The notes: generated from the sequence alone by a model not told the origin. DNA of 7,539 nt from JAGOBX01 sp017999075 [NCBI: Candidatus Babelota bacterium] (GCA_017999075.1 JAGOBX010000161.1:1-7539); one strand, 5' to 3'. Positions 1 through 5,819 are shown, counted from the first letter of the stretch. Numbers and translations are program-made.

Positions 1-3000
1 ATAGTGTATATCTGCTTTTTTATTTTTTGCTTTATTTTTTTTAACAAGCAGGGTTATTGCTATAGGCGTGCGCGAACCAGAACCAAATAATTTACCGCCT
101 TCTTTCCGTGATAGTTCTCCGCTTGTTCTTTGATTCCCGCGCAGATTAAAAATATAGATTGTTGAGAATTCGCGTTCAAGACATTTTCTGAAACCGTCCT
201 GCGAATTTCCATCAAGCCACGCGCCGTTTGAAATAAAACAGATTATCCCGCCGTGTTCTTTATCCAGTCGGTCAGATGCCCATCTGAATGCTTTGATATA
301 AGCATCGTATAAAGATTTATTCAAGCCGGCATTTGATTCTGCGGCGTAAGTTTTTTCGATGCGCCTGTCAAGGTTTGGATAGCTTTGATTCTGAGCATTG
401 TCATTCGCAGATTTCTGACCTATTGAATACGGCGGATTGCCGAGTATTACGCGTATCGGAGATTTGCGCTGTTTGGTTACGCGTTCGGAATTTTTCGGAA
501 ACATTTCAGAGAACAGTGAAGCGCCTTCGGCTGATTCGCCGAGTTGAAAAGTATCAGTCAAACAAATACCGTCAAATGAAATATAATCCTTTGATTTTTC
601 ACTGATTGAATGAAAAGCATTTTCAATGTTTATTGCGGCAATGTAATACGCGAGCAGCACAATTTCATTAGCGTGCAGTTCTTTGGTATATTTGCGTTTC
701 AAATCTTTTTTGTCAATCAATCCGCTTTGCAGAATGCGCGTGATAAAAGTGCCTGTGCCAGTGAACGGGTCAAATATATGAACATTATTATCAGTTAAAC
801 CGCAATTAAATTCTTTCTGTAAAATATCATTGACAGAATTGATAATAAAATCAACTGCTTCAACCGGCGTATAAACAATCCCGAGTTTTTCAACCATTTT
901 CGGAAATGCGGCTTTGAAAAATTTATCGTAAAGTTCGATGATAATCCGCTGACGGCCTTCGGCGTTATCAATACCTGACGCGCGTTTCCTGACTGATTCG
1001 TAAAATTTATCAAGCGTCTTAATATCTTTTTCAAATGCCTGTTCTTCCAGTAAATCAAGCATTTTCTGCATTGACACTGAAATAGGATTATTTTTGACAA
1101 ACGAATAATCTTCAAACAACGCTTCAAAAACCGGTTTTGTGATTATATGCTGGGACAGCATTTCAACCGCTTCCTGCTGTGTGATGCTTGGATTGATATT
1201 ATCCTGAAGACCTTTGAGAAATTTTGCAAACGCCTGTTTATGCGAGCCGTCCTGTTTGATTAAAAGATTTATACGCGCTGTGTGTTTATCAGCAATTTCA
1301 GCAACACTATGCGCCCACTGTTCCCAATAGCGTCTATCGCCAACTTTCTGAACCATCCGCGCAAATACAACACTCTGCAACTGTTCAAACTGCAAGTATA
1401 ATTGCTCGTTAATTTCAGAATTCTTTTTATCTGCGTTTGATGCTGAATTCGGTTTTCCTTCTTCGTCAAAATAATTATCAGGTCTGCCTACTAAAATCTG
1501 GTCAGTCCGTTTTCTGTTTAATTCAATTTTATTTATTGTAGCGTTGAATCTGTCATCGTGCGCGCGCAACGCATTAAGAACAGTCCAAACAACCTTGTAG
1601 CGTTCGTTATCGTTCAGCGCCTTGTCCGCTTCAATATTTGACGGAACAAGAACCGGAATAATTATATAACCGTATTTTTTATTCGGCGCTTTACGCATTA
1701 CTCTGCCGACTGACTGAACAACATCGACCTGCGAATTTCTGGCTGATAAAAACATAACAGCGTCAAGCGACGGCACATCTACGCCTTCGCTCAGACATCT
1801 GACATTCGTGAGAATTCTGCATTCATTTACAGAATCATTGTTATGCGGTCGGGGACCGCATTTTATAGTATCTGATTTCAGCCAGCCAAGCAGTTCATCG
1901 CGCTGAGGCGCTGACATTGTTCCGTCAATATGCTTTGAGGCAACTGAAATCATTTTATCTTTTTTATCAGCGGGCAGAGAATCAATATAAATAGCAGTCG
2001 CTTCATTAAATGTATCAGTAATTTTTTTTGATGCTATAATTTTCGGACAGAACGCTACCGCTCGTTTCATTGGGTCAGGGTCTGTTTCCTTGATTATTCC
2101 GTTGTCGCCGAGTATCTGTTTAGAAATCGCATTTATACAGCCGATAAGTTTTGACGCGTCGTCAATATCAATTTCATTTTCTTTATCTGAAATCATTTTT
2201 TGAATTGCAGGCGGCACATCGTTTTCGTTCATTGTCAAAATCAGAACTTTATAATCAGTGAGCAAACCGCGCTCAACTGATTCGCCGAAACCGATTCTGT
2301 AAATTTCTTCGCCGTATAATGCAGCATCGTCCATAGAACATAAAATAGCGTCTGCCTGCGCTGCTTTGCTTTTTGCATCATCACTGTATAATCGAGGCGT
2401 TGCGGTCATATACAATCTTTTTTTTGCTTTGATAAAATTATTATCGTGAACTTTTATGAACGCCGACGCGTCTTCATCAGCAAGCGAAACGCCGGTCGTG
2501 CGGTGCGCTTCATCGCAGATAATTAAATCAAATTCAAATAAATCTGCATTTGATTTTTGTAAATTTTTATGCAGATATTTCTGCGCTTTTGCAATAACAT
2601 CTATTGATTGATAAGTTGAAAATACAACTGTCATACCGGCAGTTGTTTTATTTGAAAGACGGCGGCTTATATCTTTGACATTTGTTGACGCGGGCAATGC
2701 TAAATCAATTACGCTGAATGTATCTGTATCTTCGTTTTTAGTTTTCTTTTTTGAAACTTCAGGGTCTGAACAAATACAGATTGCGTTTATCGGCTCTGAA
2801 GAATCAGCCGACCATTCGCGCAATGTCTGACCAACAAGCGCAATCGAAGGCGCGAGAAATAAAATCAGACCTTTGCCGTTAGTTTCGTTTTCAGCGATTT
2901 TAAGGGCAGTGAATGTCTTGCCGGTTCCGCACGCCATAATAAGTTTGCCGCGGTCAAATTCCTTGAAATATTCGTTAGTTTTTTCAAGCGCTTCTTGTTG

Positions 3001-3537
3001 ATGAGGAAATAATTTTTTTTTTGCCAAGCGAGAATCTTCGCCTGAAATGCCTTTGTCAAGTTTTATCCAGTCAACTGCGGACTGCTGTAAATCATAAAGG
3101 TTCAAGCGCGTAACTGGCGGGTTCTGATTTTTTAAAGTTTCTTCAGCGTTTGAACTCCATTTATTTGTTGTGGAAATCCAGAGCCGCTGCGCGAAACGGA
3201 CGGTCTGCATATCTTCGTTTTTAAATTCTTTACTTGAAGTGGAAAGAAAAGTATCAACTGCTGCTTTGTCTATTGCAGTGTCTTCAGCAAAACATTTGCA
3301 CTGAACTGCCCAGTAATCGCAGTCGATAGTTTGCGTCACCAAATCAATACCCGAATCAATGCCTCCGAATTCCGAGCGGAACGGAAATTCATTCCATAGC
3401 CATACATTTTTTAAAGTGTAAGCATATTTCGGATCAGTTTTGAGATACGCCTGAATTAATCGTTCAAAGCGGTCTCCTTTGTCGCGTTGCGAAAATGCAA
3501 GTTTCCTGTATTTTTCGATGATTTTATCGAATGACAT
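1..3537 (-). CDS. Type ISP restriction-modification enzyme (nuclease-helicase-methyltransferase), C-terminus off window
   Basis: Single-chain enzyme expected to methylate adenine at an asymmetric site and, on unmodified DNA, to translocate by ATP hydrolysis and cut. I read one open frame of 1,179 codons. The start at 3537 has GAGGAA at 3541-3546. An Mrr-like nuclease comes first: E25 in a KGDRFERL helix, then D65 and Q79-C-K81, a D...QxK form of the PD-(D/E)xK site. The SF2 helicase follows: Walker A ACGTGKT (202-208), DEAH (342-345), MTATPR (377-382) and QSVGRVMR (608-615). A helical coupler leads to the gamma-class methyltransferase: YTPVEAVDFI (889-898), DPFTGTGTF (923-931), NPPYSIGQKSANDN (from 1034), then FNLRGNQRTSGE. 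Known members (LlaGI, LlaBIII) are roughly 1,570-1,580 residues, so about 400 residues, including the target recognition domain, lie beyond the left edge. These motifs and their order are typical of the family. No frameshift is seen, so it is likely intact so far. Confidence 0.96.
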   Translation of the reverse strand, partial: MSFDKIIEKYRKLAFSQRDKGDRFERLIQAYLKTDPKYAYTLKNVWLWNEFPFRSEFGGIDSGIDLVTQTIDCDYWAVQCKCFAEDTAIDKAAVDTFLSTSSKEFKNEDMQTVRFAQRLWISTTNKWSSNAEETLKNQNPPVTRLNLYDLQQSAVDWIKLDKGISGEDSRLAKKKLFPHQQEALEKTNEYFKEFDRGKLIMACGTGKTFTALKIAENETNGKGLILFLAPSIALVGQTLREWSADSSEPINAICICSDPEVSKKKTKNEDTDTFSVIDLALPASTNVKDISRRLSNKTTAGMTVVFSTYQSIDVIAKAQKYLHKNLQKSNADLFEFDLIICDEAHRTTGVSLADEDASAFIKVHDNNFIKAKKRLYMTATPRLYSDDAKSKAAQADAILCSMDDAALYGEEIYRIGFGESVERGLLTDYKVLILTMNENDVPPAIQKMISDKENEIDIDDASKLIGCINAISKQILGDNGIIKETDPDPMKRAVAFCPKIIASKKITDTFNEATAIYIDSLPADKKDKMISVASKHIDGTMSAPQRDELLGWLKSDTIKCGPRPHNNDSVNECRILTNVRCLSEGVDVPSLDAVMFLSARNSQVDVVQSVGRVMRKAPNKKYGYIIIPVLVPSNIEADKALNDNERYKVVWTVLNALRAHDDRFNATINKIELNRKRTDQILVGRPDNYFDEEGKPNSASNADKKNSEINEQLYLQFEQLQSVVFARMVQKVGDRRYWEQWAHSVAEIADKHTARINLLIKQDGSHKQAFAKFLKGLQDNINPSITQQEAVEMLSQHIITKPVFEALFEDYSFVKNNPISVSMQKMLDLLEEQAFEKDIKTLDKFYESVRKRASGIDNAEGRQRIIIELYDKFFKAAFPKMVEKLGIVYTPVEAVDFIINSVNDILQKEFNCGLTDNNVHIFDPFTGTGTFITRILQSGLIDKKDLKRKYTKELHANEIVLLAYYIAAINIENAFHSISEKSKDYISFDGICLTDTFQLGESAEGASLFSEMFPKNSERVTKQRKSPIRVILGNPPYSIGQKSANDNAQNQSYPNLDRRIEKTYAAESNAGLNKSLYDAYIKAFRWASDRLDKEHGGIICFISNGAWLDGNSQDGFRKCLEREFSTIYIFNLRGNQRTSGELSRKEGGKLFGSGSRTPIAITLLVKKNKAKNKKADIHY

Positions 3538-3585
3538 TATTTCCTCAATATGTATTCTTGGTTAAAAGTATATGCAACCAACTGA

Positions 3586-3610
3586 ATTGTCTCTACAATG
3601 TCGAGACAAT
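3586..3610. promoter_or_regulatory. Perfect 8-bp inverted repeat, candidate operator between divergent promoters
   Basis: The arms ATTGTCTC (3586-3593) and GAGACAAT (3603-3610) are perfectly complementary across a 9-base spacer. The element lies 49 bases upstream of the restriction gene start. Its right arm contains the -35 hexamer of a plus-strand promoter at 3603-3631. On the minus strand it covers the place where a -35 would sit for a possible -10 box TATACT (3567-3572), although no good -35 hexamer is present there. A dimeric repressor or restriction-control protein could bind here; no such regulator gene is seen in the window. A transcribed hairpin is the alternative. The repeat is seen directly; its role is inferred. 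Confidence 0.5.
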
Positions 3611-3631
3611 CTTTAAATGATAAGGTATAAT
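3603..3631 (+). promoter_or_regulatory. Sigma-70-like promoter reading into hairpin array 1
   Basis: A perfect -10 hexamer TATAAT (3626-3631) lies exactly 17 bases after GAGACA (3603-3608), which matches four of six bases of the -35 consensus. Transcription would start near 3638 and run through the ten-unit hairpin array towards the hairpin terminator at 4061-4091. No plausible plus-strand gene lies in that interval, so any product would be a non-coding RNA of about 450 bases. In AT-rich DNA a TATAAT box can arise by chance, which limits confidence. Confidence 0.42.
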
Positions 3632-3711
3632 AAAAATTTAAAAAATCAAATAAATATTATTATAAAATTTCTGAATATCATCGCTGAATATATGCCAAAT
3701 ATTTGAAAATG

Positions 3712-4040
3712 ATATTGACAAGAAAAGTCAATATGCATCTTTCTGATATTGACAAAAAAAAATCAATATGCGTTGATTTGACATTGACAAGAAAAGTCAA
3801 TGTGCTTCTTTCTCAGATTAATAAAAAACATCAATATGCGCATCTTTTAATATTGACAAGAAAAGTCAATGCGCTTCCTTTCTGATATTGACAAAAAATA
3901 TCAATATGCAATAATTTAAAATTGACAAGAAAAGTCAATGTGCTTATTTCTCAGATTGACAGGAAATGTCAATGTGCTTATTTCTGAAATTGACAAGAAA
4001 AGTCAATATGCTTCTTTCTGATATTGACAGAAAAAATCAA
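3712..4040 (+). repeat. Tandem array 1: ten 34-35 bp hairpin units
   Basis: Ten units begin (at ATTGAC or its variant) at 3714, 3748, 3783, 3817, 3852, 3887, 3921, 3955, 3989 and 4023. Each carries an imperfect palindrome, ATTGAC - 7 bases - GTCAAT, then a linker resembling RTGCTTCTTTCTGAT. Units 1, 3, 5, 7 and 9 all have exactly ATTGACAAGAAAAGTCAAT. Units 2, 4, 6, 8 and 10 all deviate in the loop or right arm, and unit 4 has also lost the left arm. The stem often extends to 8 pairs: unit 1 has ATATTGAC/GTCAATAT, and unit 3 has ACATTGAC/GTCAATGT with both sides of one pair changed. The array lies between the restriction gene and the HU operon, and the same unit recurs at 5436-5561. Function is unknown. 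Confidence 0.95.
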
Positions 4041-4060
4041 GAATTTATTATTAGTCTGTT

Positions 4061-4091
4061 CTCGTGATTTTTTTCAATACGAGTATTTTTT
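4061..4091 (+). terminator. Rho-independent terminator after array 1
   Basis: CTCGT (4061-4065) pairs with ACGAG (4079-4083). Inside, ATT (4067-4069) pairs with AAT (4076-4078) with one bulged G, leaving a TTTTTC loop. TATTTTTT (4084-4091) follows directly. The T tract is on the plus strand only, so it would stop rightward transcription. It lies 21 bases after the last hairpin unit, and the only thing it could end is a transcript of the array. Confidence 0.5.
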
Positions 4092-4117
4092 ACCGTATAT
4101 TCAAAATAAATAAAATC

Positions 4118-4142
4118 ACCAACCTGTCAGATTTGGTTTTTT
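4118..4142. terminator. Weak hairpin with T-rich flanks on both strands
   Basis: ACCAA (4118-4122) pairs with TTGGT (4133-4137) over a 10-base loop. TTTTTT (4137-4142) follows on the plus strand and a looser T-rich run (ATTTTATTTATTTT) on the minus strand. It could act as a backup terminator in either direction between the array and the HU operon. The stem is only five pairs, so this may be chance in AT-rich DNA. Confidence 0.28.
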
Positions 4143-4175
4143 CAATTAAGAATAATTTATGCTGGCCAAAAGAGA

Positions 4176-4232
4176 TTAAATAATAAATTCCCCAACTTCT
4201 CACATGTATCTGCGTAACTTGAAAAGTCGGGG
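4176..4232 (-). terminator. Terminator-like hairpin downstream of the small Lys/Ala-rich gene
   Basis: Read on the minus strand, CCCCGACTT (4232-4224) pairs with AAGTTGGGG (4198-4190) over a 25-base loop, and the T-rich AATTTATTATTTAAT follows. One pair is a G-U wobble in minus-strand RNA but an A-C mismatch in plus-strand RNA, so the minus strand folds better. It starts 18 bases after the stop codon at 4251, the right place to end the HU operon transcript. The long loop and interrupted T tract make it a weaker terminator than usual. Confidence 0.45.
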
Positions 4233-4250
4233 GTTGATATACGCGGTTTG

Positions 4251-4433
4251 TTATTTCTTTTTCGCCGCTGCTTTTTTGACCGGAGCGGCTTTAGCTGCTG
4301 CCTTTGCTGCTACAATGTCCGCATTAACTTTTTTCAATACTTCTTTTGCTTCTGCTGATTCTTTACTCAACTTAGCTACTTTTGCTGTTAGCTGTGCTTT
4401 CTTTTGTTCTAACTGTTTCAATGATAATGTCAT
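4251..4433 (-). CDS. Small Lys/Ala-rich helical protein with histone-H1-like tail
   Basis: A 60-residue protein, not assignable to a named family with confidence. Residues 2 to about 42 are strongly helical with coiled-coil-like heptads (LKQLEQKKAQL, VAKLSKESAE). From about residue 43 the chain becomes a basic tail of Ala, Lys and Pro (AAAKAAPVKKAAAKKK), like the C-terminal tails of bacterial histone-H1-like proteins. It has 16 Lys and 16 Ala, no Cys, and no signal peptide or membrane segment. I chose the start at 4433 because AAGGAG (4446-4441) lies seven bases before it; an in-frame start at 4523 would overlap the HU gene and has no such site. It follows the HU gene by 43 bases on the same strand, probably in one transcript. 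A DNA- or nucleoid-binding role, perhaps as a dimer, is inferred from composition and context. Confidence 0.8.
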   Translation of the reverse strand: MTLSLKQLEQKKAQLTAKVAKLSKESAEAKEVLKKVNADIVAAKAAAKAAPVKKAAAKKK

Positions 4434-4476
4434 GTTAAATCTCCTTGAATATATTAAAATAAAAAATATTTTCAAA

Positions 4477-4839
4477 CTATTTAGTTTTAGCTTTTTTCGC
4501 TGATTCCTTGAACGCTTTGCCAAAGGAAAATTTAGGAACTTTTGTTGCTGGTTTTGCTGCGATAGTCATTTCCGCGCCTGTCAAAGGATTTCTGCCCTGA
4601 CGTTTTTTTGTCGCGGGTCTAACACGGACAAAGAACTTTCCTACGCTGCCGAACGGAATGCGTGAACCTGTTAATACACCCGCACTAATAACTTCAATAT
4701 AAGCTTCTACAGCCGCCTTTGCCTGTTTCTTGGATAACTCAGCCTTTGTAGCAACAAAATCAATCATCGAGTTTCCTGTGAATTTTTCCGGGTATTTAAC
4801 TTTAGCCGGAACAACTGCTTTCTTTTCAACTTTTGCCAT
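4477..4839 (-). CDS. HU-family (DNABII) DNA-binding protein with N-terminal extension
   Basis: A 120-residue nucleoid protein expected to bind and bend DNA as a dimer. Residues about 24-113 match the HU/IHF fold: helices with LSKKQAKAAVEAYIEVIS (35-52), the turn IPFGSVGKFFVR (61-72, canonical V.L.GFGTF.V.), the DNA-gripping beta arm ending in GRNPLTGAEMTI (82-93) with the intercalating Pro at 85, and VPKFSFGKAFKE (101-112). Standard HU is about 90 residues. Here about 23 residues rich in Lys and Val precede the fold and a short Lys-rich tail ends it, so both ends add positive charge. The start at 4839 has GGAGGA (4854-4849) nine bases upstream; an in-frame Met at 4899 would lie upstream of the likely transcription start. 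A promoter is at 4882-4909, and the Lys/Ala-rich gene follows. HU and IHF subunits cannot be told apart here. Confidence 0.93.
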   Translation of the reverse strand: MAKVEKKAVVPAKVKYPEKFTGNSMIDFVATKAELSKKQAKAAVEAYIEVISAGVLTGSRIPFGSVGKFFVRVRPATKKRQGRNPLTGAEMTIAAKPATKVPKFSFGKAFKESAKKAKTK

Positions 4840-4881
4840 AATTTTAAATCCTCCAAATAAATAAAAAATTATAATATTATT

Positions 4882-4909
4882 TTTATACCTGAAAAACATT
4901 AAAAATCAA
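4882..4909 (-). promoter_or_regulatory. Sigma-70-like promoter for the HU operon
   Basis: On the minus strand, TTGATT (4909-4904) and TATAAA (4887-4882) are separated by 16 bases. Transcription would begin near 4875, about 35 bases before the HU start, leaving the GGAGGA ribosome binding site inside a short leader. It lies between the deaminase stop and the HU gene. No clear terminator separates the two genes, so read-through from the deaminase is also possible. Confidence 0.55.
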
Positions 4910-4935
4910 GGGAATACTTCATTTTATTTTAAAAT

Positions 4936-5310
4936 TCAAATCCGCGGATAGTCGGGACATAAGTCTTTCAGTATGAAATTATAAGTTTCGTCTTGATGAT
5001 TTTGAATGATTACCGTGCTCGCTGCATCGCAAAATTTCAACAGCCAGTCGCGGCAATTTCCGCAGGGCGTGAAAAAGTTAGCGTTCGCAACAATAGCGAT
5101 TTTTACGCCTTTACTTTTTGTTTTCACTAATTGGACGACAGCGCAAACTTCCGCGTGAACGCCGTTACTCCAAGGTCCGCCGACATTCCAGCCGAGTATG
5201 ATTTCATCAGTTTCCGTTGCTATCGCGCAGCCGACTTTGATATCGCCTGACGGCGCTGCGTATTCGCGCGCTTCCCATGCTTTTTTCAATAGAGTTTCAT
5301 TTTCAATCAT
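4936..5310 (-). CDS. Zn-dependent cytidine deaminase-like protein
   Basis: A 124-residue protein of the cytidine deaminase fold, expected to hydrolyse the amino group of a cytosine nucleoside or related base in the cytosol. The zinc site is HAE (H52, proton shuttle E54) with PCGNC (C83, C86), inside TPCGNCRDWL. The length suits the small tetrameric deaminases (about 125-150 residues). Classical cytidine deaminases use CAE at the first motif; HAE is more usual in nucleotide, guanine and tRNA deaminases, while PCGxCR is cytidine-deaminase-like, so the substrate is uncertain. Blasticidin-S-deaminase-like activity is another option. Start 5310 is chosen because AAGGA (5323-5319) lies eight bases upstream and the promoter at 5352-5380 would start RNA near 5345, after the longer in-frame start at 5373. 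It stands alone, upstream of the HU operon. Confidence 0.85.
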   Translation of the reverse strand: MIENETLLKKAWEAREYAAPSGDIKVGCAIATETDEIILGWNVGGPWSNGVHAEVCAVVQLVKTKSKGVKIAIVANANFFTPCGNCRDWLLKFCDAASTVIIQNHQDETYNFILKDLCPDYPRI

Positions 5311-5351
5311 TTTATTAATCCTTGAAACATTTAAAAATTTTGATGAAAAAA

Positions 5352-5380
5352 TTAATACATTATTTTCTGGCATTTGTCAA
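5352..5380 (-). promoter_or_regulatory. Strong sigma-70 promoter for the deaminase gene
   Basis: A perfect TTGACA (5380-5375) and TATTAA (5357-5352) are spaced exactly 17 bases apart on the minus strand. The predicted start near 5345 gives a leader of about 35 bases containing the AAGGA ribosome binding site. The -35 box overlaps the -35 box of a plus-strand promoter at 5374-5402. Confidence 0.65.
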
Positions 5381-5402
5381 TTTACTTGATTAGCCATATT
5401 AA
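5374..5402 (+). promoter_or_regulatory. Divergent promoter reading into hairpin array 2
   Basis: TTGTCA (5374-5379, five of six consensus bases) and TATTAA (5397-5402) are 17 bases apart on the plus strand. The -35 shares its bases with the deaminase promoter, so the two could not easily be occupied together. The predicted start near 5409 lies 27 bases before the first unit of array 2. This repeats the layout seen at array 1. No plus-strand gene follows before the insertion sequence. Confidence 0.42.
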
Positions 5403-5435
5403 TTATTTACAGCGTATTTTCAAATATAAAAAACG

Positions 5436-5561
5436 AGATTGACAAGAAAAGTCAACTTTTGTTTGTTTGAAATTGACAAGAAATGTCAATGTGCGTCTTT
5501 CTCAGATTGACAAGAAAAGCCAATGTGCTTATTGTTTTTGATATTGACAAAAAATGTCAAT
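5436..5561 (+). repeat. Tandem array 2: four hairpin units of the same repeat
   Basis: Units begin (at ATTGAC) at 5438, 5472, 5506 and 5543, in the same orientation as array 1 and with nearly the same period (34, 34, 37). Units 1 and 3 have the AAGAAAA loop; units 2 and 4 have AAGAAAT or AAAAAAT, so the alternation of array 1 is kept. The linker after unit 2 (GTGCGTCTTTCTCAG) matches the array 1 linkers closely. The two arrays bracket the Lys/Ala-rich, HU and deaminase genes. Confidence 0.93.
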
Positions 5562-5592
5562 GTGTATAGGGCATTAAACAATAGCATTAAAC

Positions 5593-5700
5593 CACATTAA
5601 TATTATTATATGGTTTTCGACGCGGCTTCGTTCATCTTGGCGTAAGACGCCGTTGCGTTTTAATGTGATTTTTCTGCCAGCCTGCAACAGCGTTTACGCC
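5593..5700. other. Strongly foldable segment with two competing stems
   Basis: Fold A: CACATTAA (5593-5600) pairs with TTAATGTG (5660-5667), enclosing ACGC-GGC (5620-5626) against GCC (5649-5651) and GCGT (5655-5658), and a small GGCGT/ACGCC hairpin (5639-5651); ATTTTTC follows on the plus strand, so it could end an array 2 transcript. Fold B: 5639-5656 pairs with 5684-5700, about 17 pairs with one bulged base; the one imperfect pair is U-G on the minus strand but C-A on the plus, favouring minus-strand RNA just after the stop codon at 5708. The segment is clearly richer in GC than its surroundings. It may be the 3' untranslated region of the broken gene, a terminator, or part of a dispersed repeat. 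Confidence 0.5.
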
Positions 5701-5707
5701 TTGAAAG

Positions 5708-5814
5708 TTAGCTGCCGTACTTATTCTTTAATTTGTTCTCTAATATATAAATAGCATTATCCGTTAATAAATCTTCTGATACAAAAGCATTTAAAGAAAT
5801 CAAAGAACCTTTAG
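5708..5814 (-). pseudogene. 3' remnant of an unidentified gene, cut by the insertion sequence
   Basis: A minus-strand frame ending at TAA (5710-5708) encodes about 35 residues, with KGSLISLNAFVSEDLL near its N-terminal side and ILENKLKNKYGS at its end. The composition looks like a real protein: a helical, charged C-terminus. It has no ATG, and upstream the frame runs into the insertion sequence end, where it meets a stop at 5827-5825. The simplest reading is that the insertion separated this tail from the rest of its gene, which should lie beyond the right edge. The family is not recognised. Alternatively it is an intact 31-codon gene starting at TTG (5803) behind AAAGG (5812-5808), but that spacing of four bases is short. 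Confidence 0.45.
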
Positions 5815-5819
5815 CCCGG

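Noticed and set aside
333-1469. Small frames at 333-605, 610-798, 795-1127 and 1269-1469
   Set aside because: They overlap the continuous restriction-methyltransferase frame, show no family motifs and look like shadows.
2865-3059. 64-residue minus-strand frame
   Set aside because: It is out of frame within the helicase Walker A region and is a shadow.
3703-3885. 60-residue plus-strand frame with recurring LTRKVN
   Set aside because: It is the hairpin repeat read in frame, because 69 bases equals 23 codons. It has no ribosome binding site and stops inside the array.
3712-4040. CRISPR array
   Set aside because: The period is only 34-35 bases and the would-be spacers (about 15 bases) are similar to each other, so they are part of the repeat. 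No cas gene is present.
3712-4040. TTGACA in most repeat units as a series of promoters
   Set aside because: Each has a perfect -35 hexamer, but 16-18 bases further on there is no -10-like box (typically TCTTTC).
4204-4503. 99-residue plus-strand frame with hydrophobic segments
   Set aside because: It is the complement of the Lys/Ala-rich gene; Lys codons read backwards give Phe/Leu/Ser, producing a false membrane-like protein.
4434-5373. Longer starts at 4523, 4899 and 5373 for the three small genes
   Set aside because: The internal starts at 4433, 4839 and 5310 have good ribosome binding sites. The 4899 and 5373 starts lie upstream of the predicted transcription starts, and the 4523 start overlaps the HU gene.
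5198-5389. 63-residue plus-strand frame
   Set aside because: It lies opposite the deaminase gene and its promoter, with no supporting signal.
5610-5643. Short plus-strand frame starting MVFDAASF
   Set aside because: It has only eleven codons, no ribosome binding site, and lies within the foldable segment.
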